Assembly (NCBI RefSeq): GCF_002221505.1
Contig: NZ_CP011037.1
Coordinates: 496,001 to 560,000 of the forward strand
Direction: 5' to 3'
DNA from: Pseudoalteromonas nigrifaciens
GTDB lineage: Bacteria > Pseudomonadota > Gammaproteobacteria > Enterobacterales > Alteromonadaceae
DNA length: 64,000 bases
Shown: positions 1 to 8,858 of the stretch, piece by piece
How the letters are laid out: each line of letters starts with the position of its first letter
Numbering within the stretch: position 1 is the first letter of the stretch
Program-made: the position numbers and the translations under genes
The notes under the pieces: generated by a model
What the model saw: the letters and a program-made list of their open reading frames with translations, nothing else
Told to the model about the DNA's origin: nothing
Database searches by the model: none

Positions 1-2
1 TG

Positions 3-41
3 CAAAATGTAGTTAGCGAAATAGAAAAGCTCGTTAACTAA
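3..41 (+). CDS. C-terminal tail of a gene cut by the window edge, probably an acyl carrier protein
   Basis: Only the last 12 codons and a TAA stop are visible. The peptide ends in EIEKLVN, an amphipathic helix end of the kind that closes small acyl carrier proteins. In aryl polyene clusters two acyl carrier protein genes normally sit directly before the COG4648 membrane protein, which begins five bases after this stop. The identity rests on that context. The fragment is too short to prove it. Confidence 0.4.
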   Translation, partial: QNVVSEIEKLVN

Positions 42-45
42 ATAA

Positions 46-612
46 ATGCTTAAAGCCTTGTTAACCACCCTTATTATGCTTTGTTTGGCCTGCTACCCAG
101 TTATTGTGTATGTGGGCCTGACGCAGTTTAATAGCCAACTGCTATCGATCGTATTATTATTTTTGCTTGCACTACGCTTGTGGTTAAGCAAAGCATTATT
201 TGACAAAATGCCGTGGTTAAAGCCAGCGACATTTTTAGCTGTGATAGCAATCGTATTGTCAAAAGTGTTCGACAGTGATGTGGGTTTACGTTTATACCCG
301 GTGATTATTAACACTGTGATGTTGCTCGTGTTTAGCTACTCACTTTATAAAGGGCCATCAATAATAGAAACCTTTGCCCGCATCACTGAGCCTGAGCTCG
401 ATGAGCAAGGTGTGCAATACACTAAAAAAGTAACTCAGTTGTGGTGCGTTTTTTTTATAGTTAATGGTGGTATTGCCTTATATACCAGCCTGTTTGCTAG
501 TTTGGCAGTGTGGGCTTTTTATAATGGTGTGATTGCTTATGTAGCTATGGGCGTGTTGTTTGCCTTAGAGTGGCTAGTCAGGCTAAAAGTAAAAAGGAAA
601 GCGCGTGTTTAG
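46..612 (+). CDS. Integral membrane protein of the aryl polyene cluster (COG4648-like)
   Basis: A 188-residue protein that is almost entirely hydrophobic, with about five or six membrane helices and a basic C-terminal tail (LKVKRKARV). It resembles the COG4648 membrane proteins found in aryl polyene clusters between the acyl carrier proteins and the acyl ligase (the ApeG position). Its biochemical role is unknown; anchoring the pathway at the inner membrane is a guess. The ATG lies five bases after the preceding stop, and the end overlaps the GTG start of the ligase by eight bases, so translation is probably coupled. Confidence 0.7.
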   Translation: MLKALLTTLIMLCLACYPVIVYVGLTQFNSQLLSIVLLFLLALRLWLSKALFDKMPWLKPATFLAVIAIVLSKVFDSDVGLRLYPVIINTVMLLVFSYSLYKGPSIIETFARITEPELDEQGVQYTKKVTQLWCVFFIVNGGIALYTSLFASLAVWAFYNGVIAYVAMGVLFALEWLVRLKVKRKARV

Positions 613-1984
613 TACCTTTCAAAGTAAAGTATTTCAAAGTAATAATGTTAGTGTGTGCTTTAATCATGAAAATAAGGCAGTGACACAACGCCAGTTTGTT
701 AGCGATGTTAATCGGCTATTAGCTAAGTATTCACCGGGCACAGCGCCCACATCTGTGGTGTTATATAGCACTAACACTTATAAGTTTGCGGTGAGTTTAA
801 TGGCACTCACCTTGCGCGGTTGCACGGTTATACTGCCACCTAATGGTCAACCCGAAACACTCAAAGCCTTACTACAGCAAACGCCTTGTTTTTTAGGTGA
901 CTCAGAGCTTGTTGAACCACTGGGTATTGACTTTATCAATATAGAAAACTTGCCTGAACAGCCTGGCTTTTTTCCTTTAGCGCAACTTGTTTGGCCCAAA
1001 GAAGGGAACTTGGTGTTTTACACCTCGGGATCAACAGGTAAAGCTAAGCCAATTGTAAAGTCGTGGCAAACAATTAACAAAGAGCTGAGCATTTTATCAA
1101 GCAGTTATGCGTTAAAATGTATGCCAATGTTTATTGCTAGCGTATCGCATCAGCATATTTACGGGCTGCTATTTAGGTTGTTATGGCCACTTAGTACCGG
1201 ACATGTCGTTGATACCGATTTACTACACTACCCAGAGCATATAGCCGCCAAGCTCAAGGACGCTAAACAAGTAGTGTTAATTTCTAGCCCCGCACAGCTA
1301 AAACGATTACGCGCAGACAACGTATTAATTGAACAAAAATCTCACTTACAATGGATATTTTCATCTGGTGGGCCGCTGGCAAACGAAGATGCAGTATCGC
1401 TATTCAGTCAGTTAAATAAACCAATAACACAAGTGTTTGGCAGTACCGAAACCGGTGGTATAGCGTATCGACAAGTTACCTCGCTTGAAAACGTGAGCTC
1501 ATGGCAGCCGTTTTCAGGTATAAAAATGAGTGTTGGCACAGACGATAGACTCCTTTTAAATTCACCGTTAGTGAACCACAAAGATTACCCGCTTGACGAT
1601 AGAGGTTTGGTGCTTAAAAGTGGTCAATTTAAACTACTTGGTCGATTAGACCGAATTATAAAATTAGAAGAAAAACGCCTCAGTTTGGATGAACTAGAAT
1701 ACCACCTAGCAAGCAGTGAGTGGGTAAACGACGTTAAAGTAATTGTATTACCTGGGGCAAGGCAAGTAATAGGTGCGGTAGTTGTGCTTAGCCAGCAAGG
1801 GGTAAAATATTTACAAAGTGAAAGTAAATTAGCCACTAATAAGCTTTTAAAAGAGCATGCACTAACGCGTTTTGAGCGCATTTGTACGCCTAAAAAGTGG
1901 CGTTTTATAGAGCAGTTACCTTATAACAGCCAAGCAAAATTAAACTTAAAAGCATTGGAGCACCTTTTTGACAAAGTTGATTAA
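605..1984 (+). CDS. apeH: Acyl-activating AMP ligase of the aryl polyene cluster (ApeH-like)
   Basis: Adenylate-forming enzyme of 459 residues, somewhat short for the family. The P-loop-like A3 motif YTSGSTGKAKP is at about residues 139-149, followed by FGSTETGG near residue 278 and the hinge GRLDRIIK near residue 348. These are hallmarks of acyl-CoA/acyl-ACP ligases. In aryl polyene synthesis this enzyme activates the aryl starter acid and loads it on a carrier protein. The start is GTG, overlapping the previous gene. The C-terminal lid domain appears complete, ending in a PYNSQAKLN stretch that carries the usual lysine. The 3' end overlaps the next gene by 17 bases. Confidence 0.85.
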   Translation: MFSTFQSKVFQSNNVSVCFNHENKAVTQRQFVSDVNRLLAKYSPGTAPTSVVLYSTNTYKFAVSLMALTLRGCTVILPPNGQPETLKALLQQTPCFLGDSELVEPLGIDFINIENLPEQPGFFPLAQLVWPKEGNLVFYTSGSTGKAKPIVKSWQTINKELSILSSSYALKCMPMFIASVSHQHIYGLLFRLLWPLSTGHVVDTDLLHYPEHIAAKLKDAKQVVLISSPAQLKRLRADNVLIEQKSHLQWIFSSGGPLANEDAVSLFSQLNKPITQVFGSTETGGIAYRQVTSLENVSSWQPFSGIKMSVGTDDRLLLNSPLVNHKDYPLDDRGLVLKSGQFKLLGRLDRIIKLEEKRLSLDELEYHLASSEWVNDVKVIVLPGARQVIGAVVVLSQQGVKYLQSESKLATNKLLKEHALTRFERICTPKKWRFIEQLPYNSQAKLNLKALEHLFDKVD

Positions 1985-2327
1985 AACGCAGCCGCAACTA
2001 CTTAAATGTGAGCAAACCGAGCAAGGTTATCAATTAAGTTTATTTGTGCCCAAGGATTTAGATTACTTTAATGGCCATTTTAAAGACGGCCCTATTTTAG
2101 CAGGCGTAGTGCAGCTAGATTGGGCGGTTGCTGCAATTTGTAAGCAGTATAATATTCAATTAGCGGTAAAGAATGTCGAAGTGCTAAAGTTTCAGGTGGT
2201 GATTACGCCGGGCCTTACTATGGTATTAGCCATAGAGCAAAAAGCGCTTAATAAGTATGTGTTTTCTTATCGCTCGGCTAAGGGGCAACATGCATCTGGG
2301 AGGATTGTTTTTGAAAGTGTTGTTTAA
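1968..2327 (+). CDS. apeI: Hotdog-fold 3-hydroxyacyl-ACP dehydratase (ApeI-like)
   Basis: A 119-residue single hotdog domain. The motif FNGHF at residues 34-38 contains His37, the likely catalytic histidine of the FabA/FabZ class, followed by GPILAG and VQLDWA, close to the PILPG-VxQxDW pattern of ApeI proteins. It should remove water from 3-hydroxyacyl-ACP intermediates during polyene extension. The start is a TTG inside the ligase gene; no better start is available without losing the N-terminal strand. The stop is followed immediately by the ATG of the glycosyltransferase. Confidence 0.75.
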   Translation: MTKLIKTQPQLLKCEQTEQGYQLSLFVPKDLDYFNGHFKDGPILAGVVQLDWAVAAICKQYNIQLAVKNVEVLKFQVVITPGLTMVLAIEQKALNKYVFSYRSAKGQHASGRIVFESVV

Positions 2328-3077
2328 ATGAATAAGTTTTGTATTGTGATTCCAAACTACAATCATACCTCAGTGATAGCGGAGGTATTAACCAGCCTTG
2401 CTGAATATAACTTACCAATTATTATGGTTGATGATGCAAGCAATGATGCAGCTAAAGCAGTGTTTTCTGCACTTGCACAGCAGCATCCGTTACTTACCAT
2501 TGTTACCCATGAGCACAACCAAGGTAAAGGTGGGGCGGTACAAAGCGGTTTGCATTATGCGTATCAGCAAGGGTATTCCCATGCTATTCAAGTTGATGCC
2601 GACGGCCAGCATAATTTGGCCGATTTAGTGCAGCTTTTGCGCCTGTCAAACGCAAATCCACAGGCATTAGTAAGCTGTTGCCCAATATACGACGCTTCAG
2701 TGCCTAAGCATCGCTATTTAGCTCGATACTTAACCCATGTGTGGGTATGGATTGAAACCCTTAGTTTTGAAATTGTTGACTCTATGTGTGGCTTTAGAGT
2801 GTATCCGCTGGGAGCCTGCGAAAAACTGTTAAAAGAAGTTAAGCTGGGCAAGCGGATGGACTTTGATCCTGAAATATTAGTGCGTTTATATTGGCGTAAT
2901 GTGCCGTTTATATTTTTACCTAGCCAAGTGATCTATCCAGAAAATGGGCTTTCTCACTTTCAGCCATTGCACGACAACGTGCGTATATCTTGGCTACATA
3001 CGCGATTATTTTTTGGTATGTTAGTGCGCTCGCCTTGGCTTATAGCACACAAATTAAAGAGACGTTATGGCCGTTAA
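2328..3077 (+). CDS. Family 2 glycosyltransferase of the aryl polyene cluster
   Basis: A 249-residue GT-A enzyme with IVIPNYN at residues 6-12, the nucleotide-binding pair DD at 35-36 and the metal-binding VDADGQH at 89-95, resembling dolichyl-phosphate-mannose-synthase-like family 2 transferases. There is no clear membrane domain, only a hydrophobic C-terminal patch. Together with the acyltransferase that follows (11-base overlap), it probably builds the sugar or lipid carrier on which the aryl polyene is held in the outer membrane. Donor and acceptor cannot be read from sequence. Confidence 0.82.
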   Translation: MNKFCIVIPNYNHTSVIAEVLTSLAEYNLPIIMVDDASNDAAKAVFSALAQQHPLLTIVTHEHNQGKGGAVQSGLHYAYQQGYSHAIQVDADGQHNLADLVQLLRLSNANPQALVSCCPIYDASVPKHRYLARYLTHVWVWIETLSFEIVDSMCGFRVYPLGACEKLLKEVKLGKRMDFDPEILVRLYWRNVPFIFLPSQVIYPENGLSHFQPLHDNVRISWLHTRLFFGMLVRSPWLIAHKLKRRYGR

Positions 3078-4026
3078 ACATTGGTCTAAAATGCAAGAAC
3101 GCGGTAATTATTTAGGCATTCAAACTCTGCTATTTACACATAAAATACTGGGTCGCAAAGGGCTGTGGCTAATTTTGTTTCCTGTGGTGGTGTATCTCTT
3201 TATTACCGGTAGGATTGCCCGTGCTGCTTCAAAACAGTTTTTACAGCAAGTTAATTTGTACACCGGCACTGGGCAAAGCGTGACACTTAGGCAGCAACTA
3301 AAACACTTTTGTAGTTTTGCCGACAGCGCCTTTGATAAAATAGATGGTTGGCTTGGGCGTATTAGCTTAAGTGATATTGAATATACTAACGAGCATTTAT
3401 TTAGCCAGTTAAATGAGCAACGCCAAGGAGCTATTTTTATTGGCTCGCATTTGGGTAATTTAGAAGTGTGTCGAGCGCTTAGCCAACATCGCAGTGGCAA
3501 AGTTATTAACGTGCTGGTGTTTACTCACCATGCAGTTGAATTTAATAAAATGCTGAAGAAAATTAACCCCAACGTAGCGGTTAACTTAATTCAAGTAACT
3601 GACTTAGGCCCAGGTTTAGCTATTTTATTGAAAGAAAAAATTGAGCAAGGCGAAATTATTGTTATTGTTGGCGATCGCACCAGTACCACCACTGCCGCGC
3701 GCTCTGTACAAGTGCCTTTTTTAGACAAGCCAGCCCCGTTTTCTCAAGGACCTTTTATTTTAGCGGCATTACTTGATTGCCCAGTTTATTTTTTGTTTTG
3801 TTTAAAAGATCAACAAAGCAGTAAGTACCACGTAATATTTGAGCAATACAGCAATAGCTTAAAAATGCCACGCACCCAACGACACGCAATTTTAAACCAA
3901 GTTATTACAGACTATGCGCAGCGTTTAGGTCACTATGCGGCGCAATATCCTTATCAATGGTTTAATTTTTACGATTTTTGGCAAAATGATCAGCAAGTCG
4001 CCCGCGATCAAGCAAAGGAGAAATAG
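3067..4026 (+). CDS. LpxL/HtrB-type lipid acyltransferase of the aryl polyene cluster
   Basis: A 319-residue protein of the lysophospholipid/lipid A acyltransferase superfamily (COG4261). It has a hydrophobic anchor at about residues 33-50 and the catalytic H-x4-E pair at His128 and Glu133 (GSHLGNLE). A conserved GDR motif follows near residue 212. Members in aryl polyene loci are thought to transfer a fatty acyl or polyene acyl group to the lipid anchor. It overlaps the glycosyltransferase and ends two bases before the GTG of the ammonia-lyase. Confidence 0.82.
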   Translation: MAVKHWSKMQERGNYLGIQTLLFTHKILGRKGLWLILFPVVVYLFITGRIARAASKQFLQQVNLYTGTGQSVTLRQQLKHFCSFADSAFDKIDGWLGRISLSDIEYTNEHLFSQLNEQRQGAIFIGSHLGNLEVCRALSQHRSGKVINVLVFTHHAVEFNKMLKKINPNVAVNLIQVTDLGPGLAILLKEKIEQGEIIVIVGDRTSTTTAARSVQVPFLDKPAPFSQGPFILAALLDCPVYFLFCLKDQQSSKYHVIFEQYSNSLKMPRTQRHAILNQVITDYAQRLGHYAAQYPYQWFNFYDFWQNDQQVARDQAKEK

Positions 4027-4028
4027 AA

Positions 4029-5573
4029 GTGCCAGTTCAAAACACACAGCTTTTTGGTCAGCAGCGATTATCAATCGAAAACATTGTTGATATTGCACAT
4101 AACCACACCCAAGTGCAAATTAGTGGTTGCAGCGAATTTAGTAGCAAAATTAATAGTGCGCTGAGTTTTTTAGATACATTATTAAAAGAAGACGGCGTTA
4201 TTTACGGTGTAACTACCGGTTATGGTGACTCAGTAACCGTAGCAGTACCATTAAGTTTAGTAGATGAACTACCCCTACATTTAACGCGATTTCATGGATG
4301 TGGACTAGGCGACGTATTTAATAAAGTACAAGGACGAGCAATTTTAGCCACGCGGCTTACGTCTTTATCGCAAGGCTACTCGGGTATTAGCTGGGAAATG
4401 CTGAATTTACTGCGCGACTACTTAAATCACGATATTGTACCGGTTATTCCTCAAGAGGGATCGGTAGGTGCCAGTGGCGACTTAACGCCATTATCTTATG
4501 TTGCTGGTGCTATGATAGGCGAGCGCGACGTATATTATAAAGACACCGTACGTAATAGCTTAGCGGTAATGCAAGAAGTGGGTTTAACGCCGCTCGTGCT
4601 GCGCCCAAAAGAAGGCCTTGCAATAATGAATGGCACCGCGGTAATGACTGCATTAGCCTGCTTAGCCTTCGACAGAGCCAATTATTTAGCCAAATTAGCC
4701 AGTCGTATTACCGCCATTGCTAGCTTAGCGCTCAAAGGAAATAGCCATCATTTTGATGAAATTTTATTTTCGGTAAAACCTCACCCAGGGCAGCAGCAAA
4801 TAGCACGTTGGATCAGAGATGATTTAAATCATCACGACCATCCACGTAATGCCGACCGCCTGCAAGATCGCTACTCAATTCGCTGTGCACCGCATGTTAT
4901 TGGTGTGCTGCAAGACAGCTTGCCGTTTTTTAGGCAAATGATCGAAAACGAATTAAACTCAGCCAACGACAACCCAATTATTGATGGCGAAGGGGAGCAT
5001 GTACTGCACGGCGGGCATTTTTATGGCGGCCACATTGCCATGGCAATGGACAGCATGAAAACCGCAGTAGCTAACTTAGCTGATTTAGCCGATCGACAAA
5101 TAGCCTCATTGGTTGATACTAAATATAACAATGGTTTGGCGTCTAATTTATCCGACAGTGCCCCTGAGCGTCGTTATATAAATCATGGTTTTAAAGCGGT
5201 ACAAATTGGTGCCAGTGCTTATACTGCTGAGGCATTAAAATTAACTATGCCTGCCAGTGTATTTTCGCGCTCTACCGAGTGTCACAATCAAGACAAAGTA
5301 AGTATGGGTACCATAGCCTCGCGCGATTGTTTACGTATTTTACAGCTTACCGAGCAAGTGATGGCCAGTACCTTATTAGCCGCTATTCAAGGGTTAAGGC
5401 TGCGAATTAAACAAGGCGAATTAGAATTTACGAGTTTAACTGACGATATGCAGCATATGTATAGCGATATAACAGGTTACTTTGAAAACCTGACCGAAGA
5501 CAGACCAATGGAAGCGGTGCTAAGACAAACTATTAGCTATATTCAAAGCAAACGCTGGGCGCTTTATGAATAA
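4029..5573 (+). CDS. Aromatic amino acid ammonia-lyase (HAL/TAL family) of the aryl polyene cluster
   Basis: A 514-residue MIO enzyme of the histidine/phenylalanine/tyrosine ammonia-lyase family. The Ala-Ser-Gly triad that cyclises to the MIO electrophile is at residues 148-150 in GASGDLTPL, and the family's SANDNP and RYS-RCAPHVIG motifs are present. At the specificity position (SH in histidine lyases, HL in tyrosine lyases, FL in phenylalanine lyases) this enzyme shows FH (LTRFHGCG). The substrate is therefore not settled by that rule, although the locus favours an aromatic acid starter or modifier. The start is GTG, two bases after the acyltransferase stop. No hut genes are nearby. Confidence 0.85.
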   Translation: MPVQNTQLFGQQRLSIENIVDIAHNHTQVQISGCSEFSSKINSALSFLDTLLKEDGVIYGVTTGYGDSVTVAVPLSLVDELPLHLTRFHGCGLGDVFNKVQGRAILATRLTSLSQGYSGISWEMLNLLRDYLNHDIVPVIPQEGSVGASGDLTPLSYVAGAMIGERDVYYKDTVRNSLAVMQEVGLTPLVLRPKEGLAIMNGTAVMTALACLAFDRANYLAKLASRITAIASLALKGNSHHFDEILFSVKPHPGQQQIARWIRDDLNHHDHPRNADRLQDRYSIRCAPHVIGVLQDSLPFFRQMIENELNSANDNPIIDGEGEHVLHGGHFYGGHIAMAMDSMKTAVANLADLADRQIASLVDTKYNNGLASNLSDSAPERRYINHGFKAVQIGASAYTAEALKLTMPASVFSRSTECHNQDKVSMGTIASRDCLRILQLTEQVMASTLLAAIQGLRLRIKQGELEFTSLTDDMQHMYSDITGYFENLTEDRPMEAVLRQTISYIQSKRWALYE

Positions 5574-5994
5574 TAAAGGCGCATTATTTTCGCACAGCGT
5601 AGAAATAGAAATCCCTTTTCATGATTGCGATCCAATGAATGTAGTGTGGCATGGTAATTACCCACGCTATTTAGAAATTGCTCGTTGTGAGTTACTCAGA
5701 ATATTTGACTACGACTACCTGCAAATGAAAGACTCTGGATTTGCGTGGCCCATTGTTGATATGCAAATTAAATACGTAGCATCAGCTGTATTTACACAAA
5801 AAATTAAAGTGGCAGCGTATTTAAAAGAGTATGAAAACCGCTTACGTATTGATTATGTTATTACCGATGCAATCAGTAATAAGCGCATTACCAAGGCGTC
5901 CACTACACAAGTGGCGGTAGAAATTAGCTCCAAAGAAATGCAATTTGTTTCACCCCCAATACTTTATGAAAAACTAGCCCCTTTTTTAAAGTAG
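5566..5994 (+). CDS. apeK: Acyl-CoA/acyl-ACP thioesterase, 4HBT/YbgC type (ApeK-like)
   Basis: A 142-residue hotdog thioesterase. HDCDPMNVVWHGNY at residues 19-32 contains the expected catalytic aspartate (Asp22) and the WHGNYPRYLE helix start typical of 4-hydroxybenzoyl-CoA thioesterases. In the pathway it probably hydrolyses thioester intermediates, either releasing aryl acids or proof-reading carrier proteins. It overlaps the ammonia-lyase by eight bases, so the two are likely co-translated. Confidence 0.8.
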   Translation: MNNKGALFSHSVEIEIPFHDCDPMNVVWHGNYPRYLEIARCELLRIFDYDYLQMKDSGFAWPIVDMQIKYVASAVFTQKIKVAAYLKEYENRLRIDYVITDAISNKRITKASTTQVAVEISSKEMQFVSPPILYEKLAPFLK

Positions 5995-6015
5995 CTGGCA
6001 ATTAAAGGAGAAGGA

Positions 6016-6555
6016 ATGACAATGTTTAAATTATTTATAACCAGCGTATTGCTGCTATTTTGTAGTGCATTGCAAGCAAACACTGTATCGCAGGTAAATA
6101 CCACATTAAAGGCTGATATAGTAACGGGTGAGTTTAAACAATATAAACAACTTGCTGGTTTTGCATCGCCGTTCGTCTCCTCTGGAGTGTTTTCTCTAAA
6201 TGCCAAAAAGCTAGTATGGCAAGTAGAACAACCGGTAAGAAGCGCATTGATTGTAGAAAATGGCCAGGTATTGGTTGAAAATGCTAAAGGGGAGTTTGTA
6301 CCACAGCCAGGCAGTGAGCAGTTTGTAGGGCTTTTAACTGACTTACTCAGTGTAGATATGAGCGCCCTTGCAACACGCTTTAGTATAAAAGCGCAAAACA
6401 ATTGCCTGCAACTAACCCCAAAAGAAGCGTTGTTACAGCAATTATTTAGCCACTTTACTTTGTGTGAAAGTGATAAAACGGTACACAGCATCATCCTTTA
6501 TGAGCATTCAGGTAGTAAAACAACTATTGAGTTTAGTTACCCTGAGCAGCCTTAA
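6016..6555 (+). CDS. LolA-like periplasmic lipoprotein/lipid carrier (ApeL position)
   Basis: A 179-residue secreted protein: a signal peptide of about 21 residues ending ALQA, then a LolA-fold body with the typical GEFKQYKQL and ASPFVSSGVFSLN beta strands. It probably carries a hydrophobic aryl polyene conjugate or its lipoprotein partner across the periplasm. The ribosome site AAAGGAGAAGG precedes the ATG at 6016; an ATG two codons later (6022) could also serve. The next gene is the RND-like exporter, a common pairing in these clusters. Confidence 0.8.
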   Translation: MTMFKLFITSVLLLFCSALQANTVSQVNTTLKADIVTGEFKQYKQLAGFASPFVSSGVFSLNAKKLVWQVEQPVRSALIVENGQVLVENAKGEFVPQPGSEQFVGLLTDLLSVDMSALATRFSIKAQNNCLQLTPKEALLQQLFSHFTLCESDKTVHSIILYEHSGSKTTIEFSYPEQP

Positions 6556-6595
6556 CGGCTCAATCGTTTAAATAGTTAATTAATGGAATAGTGGA

Positions 6596-8857
6596 TTGAA
6601 GAAACGAATTGGCATTGTTTTTATTTGGTTTAGTGGTTTAATTTTGCTTTTAACCAGTATATTTTGGCTGACTAAACCTACATTTAGTGCTGATATGTTT
6701 AGTTTGCTGCCAAAATCGCATTCTCAATTAGCTTATGGCGAACAGCTGTTTTTTGAAAAAAATGCCCACCGTGTGGTGTTTTCATTTGCTGGTGAACAAA
6801 AAAATAACGCCCACGATGAATTTAACAATTGGCTTGAGCAGCAAGATATAACAAGCACATTTAATTTTCCCTCTATAAACGCTTTAACAACCACATTTGC
6901 GCCTTATAAATATGCACTATTAAGTAAGCCCTATAAGCAAAAAATAGCAGACAAAGCCAGCTTTGAGCAGTTTTACCTGCAGCAATTAAATCAGTTAGGA
7001 TCGCCATTTGTTAGTGCTACATTAAGTACTGATATTAGTTTAAGTTTAGCTGGCTTTATTAGCGAAAACTTAAGCCAAAGCCAAGTTTTTACTATTAAAC
7101 AAAACCGCCTCACTCGCCAGTATGAGGGAGTTGAATATGCAATGCTTTTTGCCACACTGCCAGAGCCAAACTTGAGCATTAATAATGCAATTAGCTTAGC
7201 TGCTAAAATTAAAACGCAAATAAACACCCTAAGTAAAGCGTACCCAAATACCACTATTTCCTATTCAGGGGTGCTGTTTCATACGGCTGAAAATGCCCAA
7301 CAAGCAAAATACGAAATGAGTTTGTTTGGTGGTATTAGCCTAATGGCACTAATGGTTATGGTGTTTTGGGTATTTAGAGCGATTAGCAGTATTTTATTAG
7401 CGAGCTTTACAGTGCTTAGCGCATTAATGGGCGGCGCTATTGCTATGTTATTGGTGTTTAACAGCATTCATTTATTAACCTTGGTATTTGCCGTAACCTT
7501 AATAGGTATTGCTATTGATTACGCCTTTCATGGCATGACCGATTTAGCCAAAGCAGCAAATGAAACTGCACAGCAAGCCTCTTCTAACGGCTATAGCAAA
7601 GGGGTGAAATCAGCGTTATTACTCTCTTTTATTACGACCGCATTAGGCTACAGCTGCTTATTAGGTGCGCCGTTAACTTTATTAGCGCAAGTGGCAGTGT
7701 TTGTTATAGCGGGCTTATTTAGTGCATGGCTGTTTACTGTGTTAATTTTACCATTTTGGCAGCAAACACTGCGTGTATCGACATCAAGTTTATTACTCAG
7801 TAAAAAAATAACGCGGGTGTTTTTGTACTGTAATAAAATAAAAAAACCACTGTTTATTGCGCTAAGTATAGTGCTTGCAAGCTTATTGGTATTAAAACCG
7901 ATTGAGTTTAATGATGATATTAGATTGCTTAATGCCAGCTCTGAGCAGCTAATGGCAAGTGAAAAAAAACACTTAACTTTACTAGATCAATGGCGCAGCC
8001 ATATAGTATTTATTATTGGCGACAATGCACAACACGTGTTACAAAAACAACAGCGGTTAGTTAGCGATTTAACCGCGAGTAACCCGCATATTAAACACAA
8101 TGCCATTAACCGATGGCTGCCTAGTATTGAGCAGCAAAAAAATAATTTAGCGGTGTTTAATCAAGCTAAAAAAAGTGGTGTATTTGCACTCACCGAGCAA
8201 TTAACTGGGCGGCAATTAAGTAGCGGGCCCGCGCAATTTATTACCTATAACGCATTATTAAATAGCGAATTTAAACCCTTATTGTTAGCGCAAATGCATG
8301 TTGAGCCGCAGCAAGCCATAACCTGGATGACAATTAGCAATATTAATACACAGAGCTTAAGCGCCGCGCTTTTAAAAGATGATGGCTTATTGCTATATAA
8401 TAAACCGCAGCAAATTAGTGCGTTATTAAGCGATTACCGAGCATACTTATTGTTAAGTTTAGTGCTTGCAGGGGCCATTAGTTGGTTACTTTTTAGTTGG
8501 CGTTTTGGCGTAAAAATTGCCACTTTACAACTGTTAAGCTTGTTATTAGTGGTTGTTAGCATGCTGTGGGTGTGTAATGCAATTCAAGGCAGCCTGTCGT
8601 TATTTAATATGTTGGGCGCGTTGCTAGTGGTAGCCTTAGCTATTGACTACCTTGTTTTTTATCAAATAAATAAGTTACAGCCAAAAAATATATTGGCAAT
8701 TAGTTTATCTGCAGCGTCTTCTATGTGGGTGTTTGGTATGTTAAGTGCCTCAAGCACCCCTGCTATTTTTAGTTTTGGACTTACCGTAATGGTAGGGATT
8801 TTAGCGGTATATATTTTATCGCCGCTGAGTGTATTACCCTCGCAAAAGGAAGGATAA
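6596..8857 (+). CDS. MMPL/RND-superfamily exporter of the aryl polyene cluster (COG4258)
   Basis: A 753-residue membrane protein built from two repeats, each with one leading helix, a large periplasmic loop and a five-helix bundle (helices around residues 8-25, 240-390, 415-432 and 620-745). This is the layout of MMPL lipid exporters. It should move the aryl polyene lipid out of the inner membrane toward the LolA-like carrier. The start is a TTG at 6596, giving KKRIGIVFIW, with a weak ribosome site; I see no in-frame ATG before the first helix. Confidence 0.83.
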   Translation: MKKRIGIVFIWFSGLILLLTSIFWLTKPTFSADMFSLLPKSHSQLAYGEQLFFEKNAHRVVFSFAGEQKNNAHDEFNNWLEQQDITSTFNFPSINALTTTFAPYKYALLSKPYKQKIADKASFEQFYLQQLNQLGSPFVSATLSTDISLSLAGFISENLSQSQVFTIKQNRLTRQYEGVEYAMLFATLPEPNLSINNAISLAAKIKTQINTLSKAYPNTTISYSGVLFHTAENAQQAKYEMSLFGGISLMALMVMVFWVFRAISSILLASFTVLSALMGGAIAMLLVFNSIHLLTLVFAVTLIGIAIDYAFHGMTDLAKAANETAQQASSNGYSKGVKSALLLSFITTALGYSCLLGAPLTLLAQVAVFVIAGLFSAWLFTVLILPFWQQTLRVSTSSLLLSKKITRVFLYCNKIKKPLFIALSIVLASLLVLKPIEFNDDIRLLNASSEQLMASEKKHLTLLDQWRSHIVFIIGDNAQHVLQKQQRLVSDLTASNPHIKHNAINRWLPSIEQQKNNLAVFNQAKKSGVFALTEQLTGRQLSSGPAQFITYNALLNSEFKPLLLAQMHVEPQQAITWMTISNINTQSLSAALLKDDGLLLYNKPQQISALLSDYRAYLLLSLVLAGAISWLLFSWRFGVKIATLQLLSLLLVVVSMLWVCNAIQGSLSLFNMLGALLVVALAIDYLVFYQINKLQPKNILAISLSAASSMWVFGMLSASSTPAIFSFGLTVMVGILAVYILSPLSVLPSQKEG

Positions 8858-8858
8858 A

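Noticed and set aside
5964..6494. 176-codon - strand frame opposite the LolA-like gene
   Set aside because: Shadow of a gene with signal peptide and family motifs; composition is unlike a real protein.
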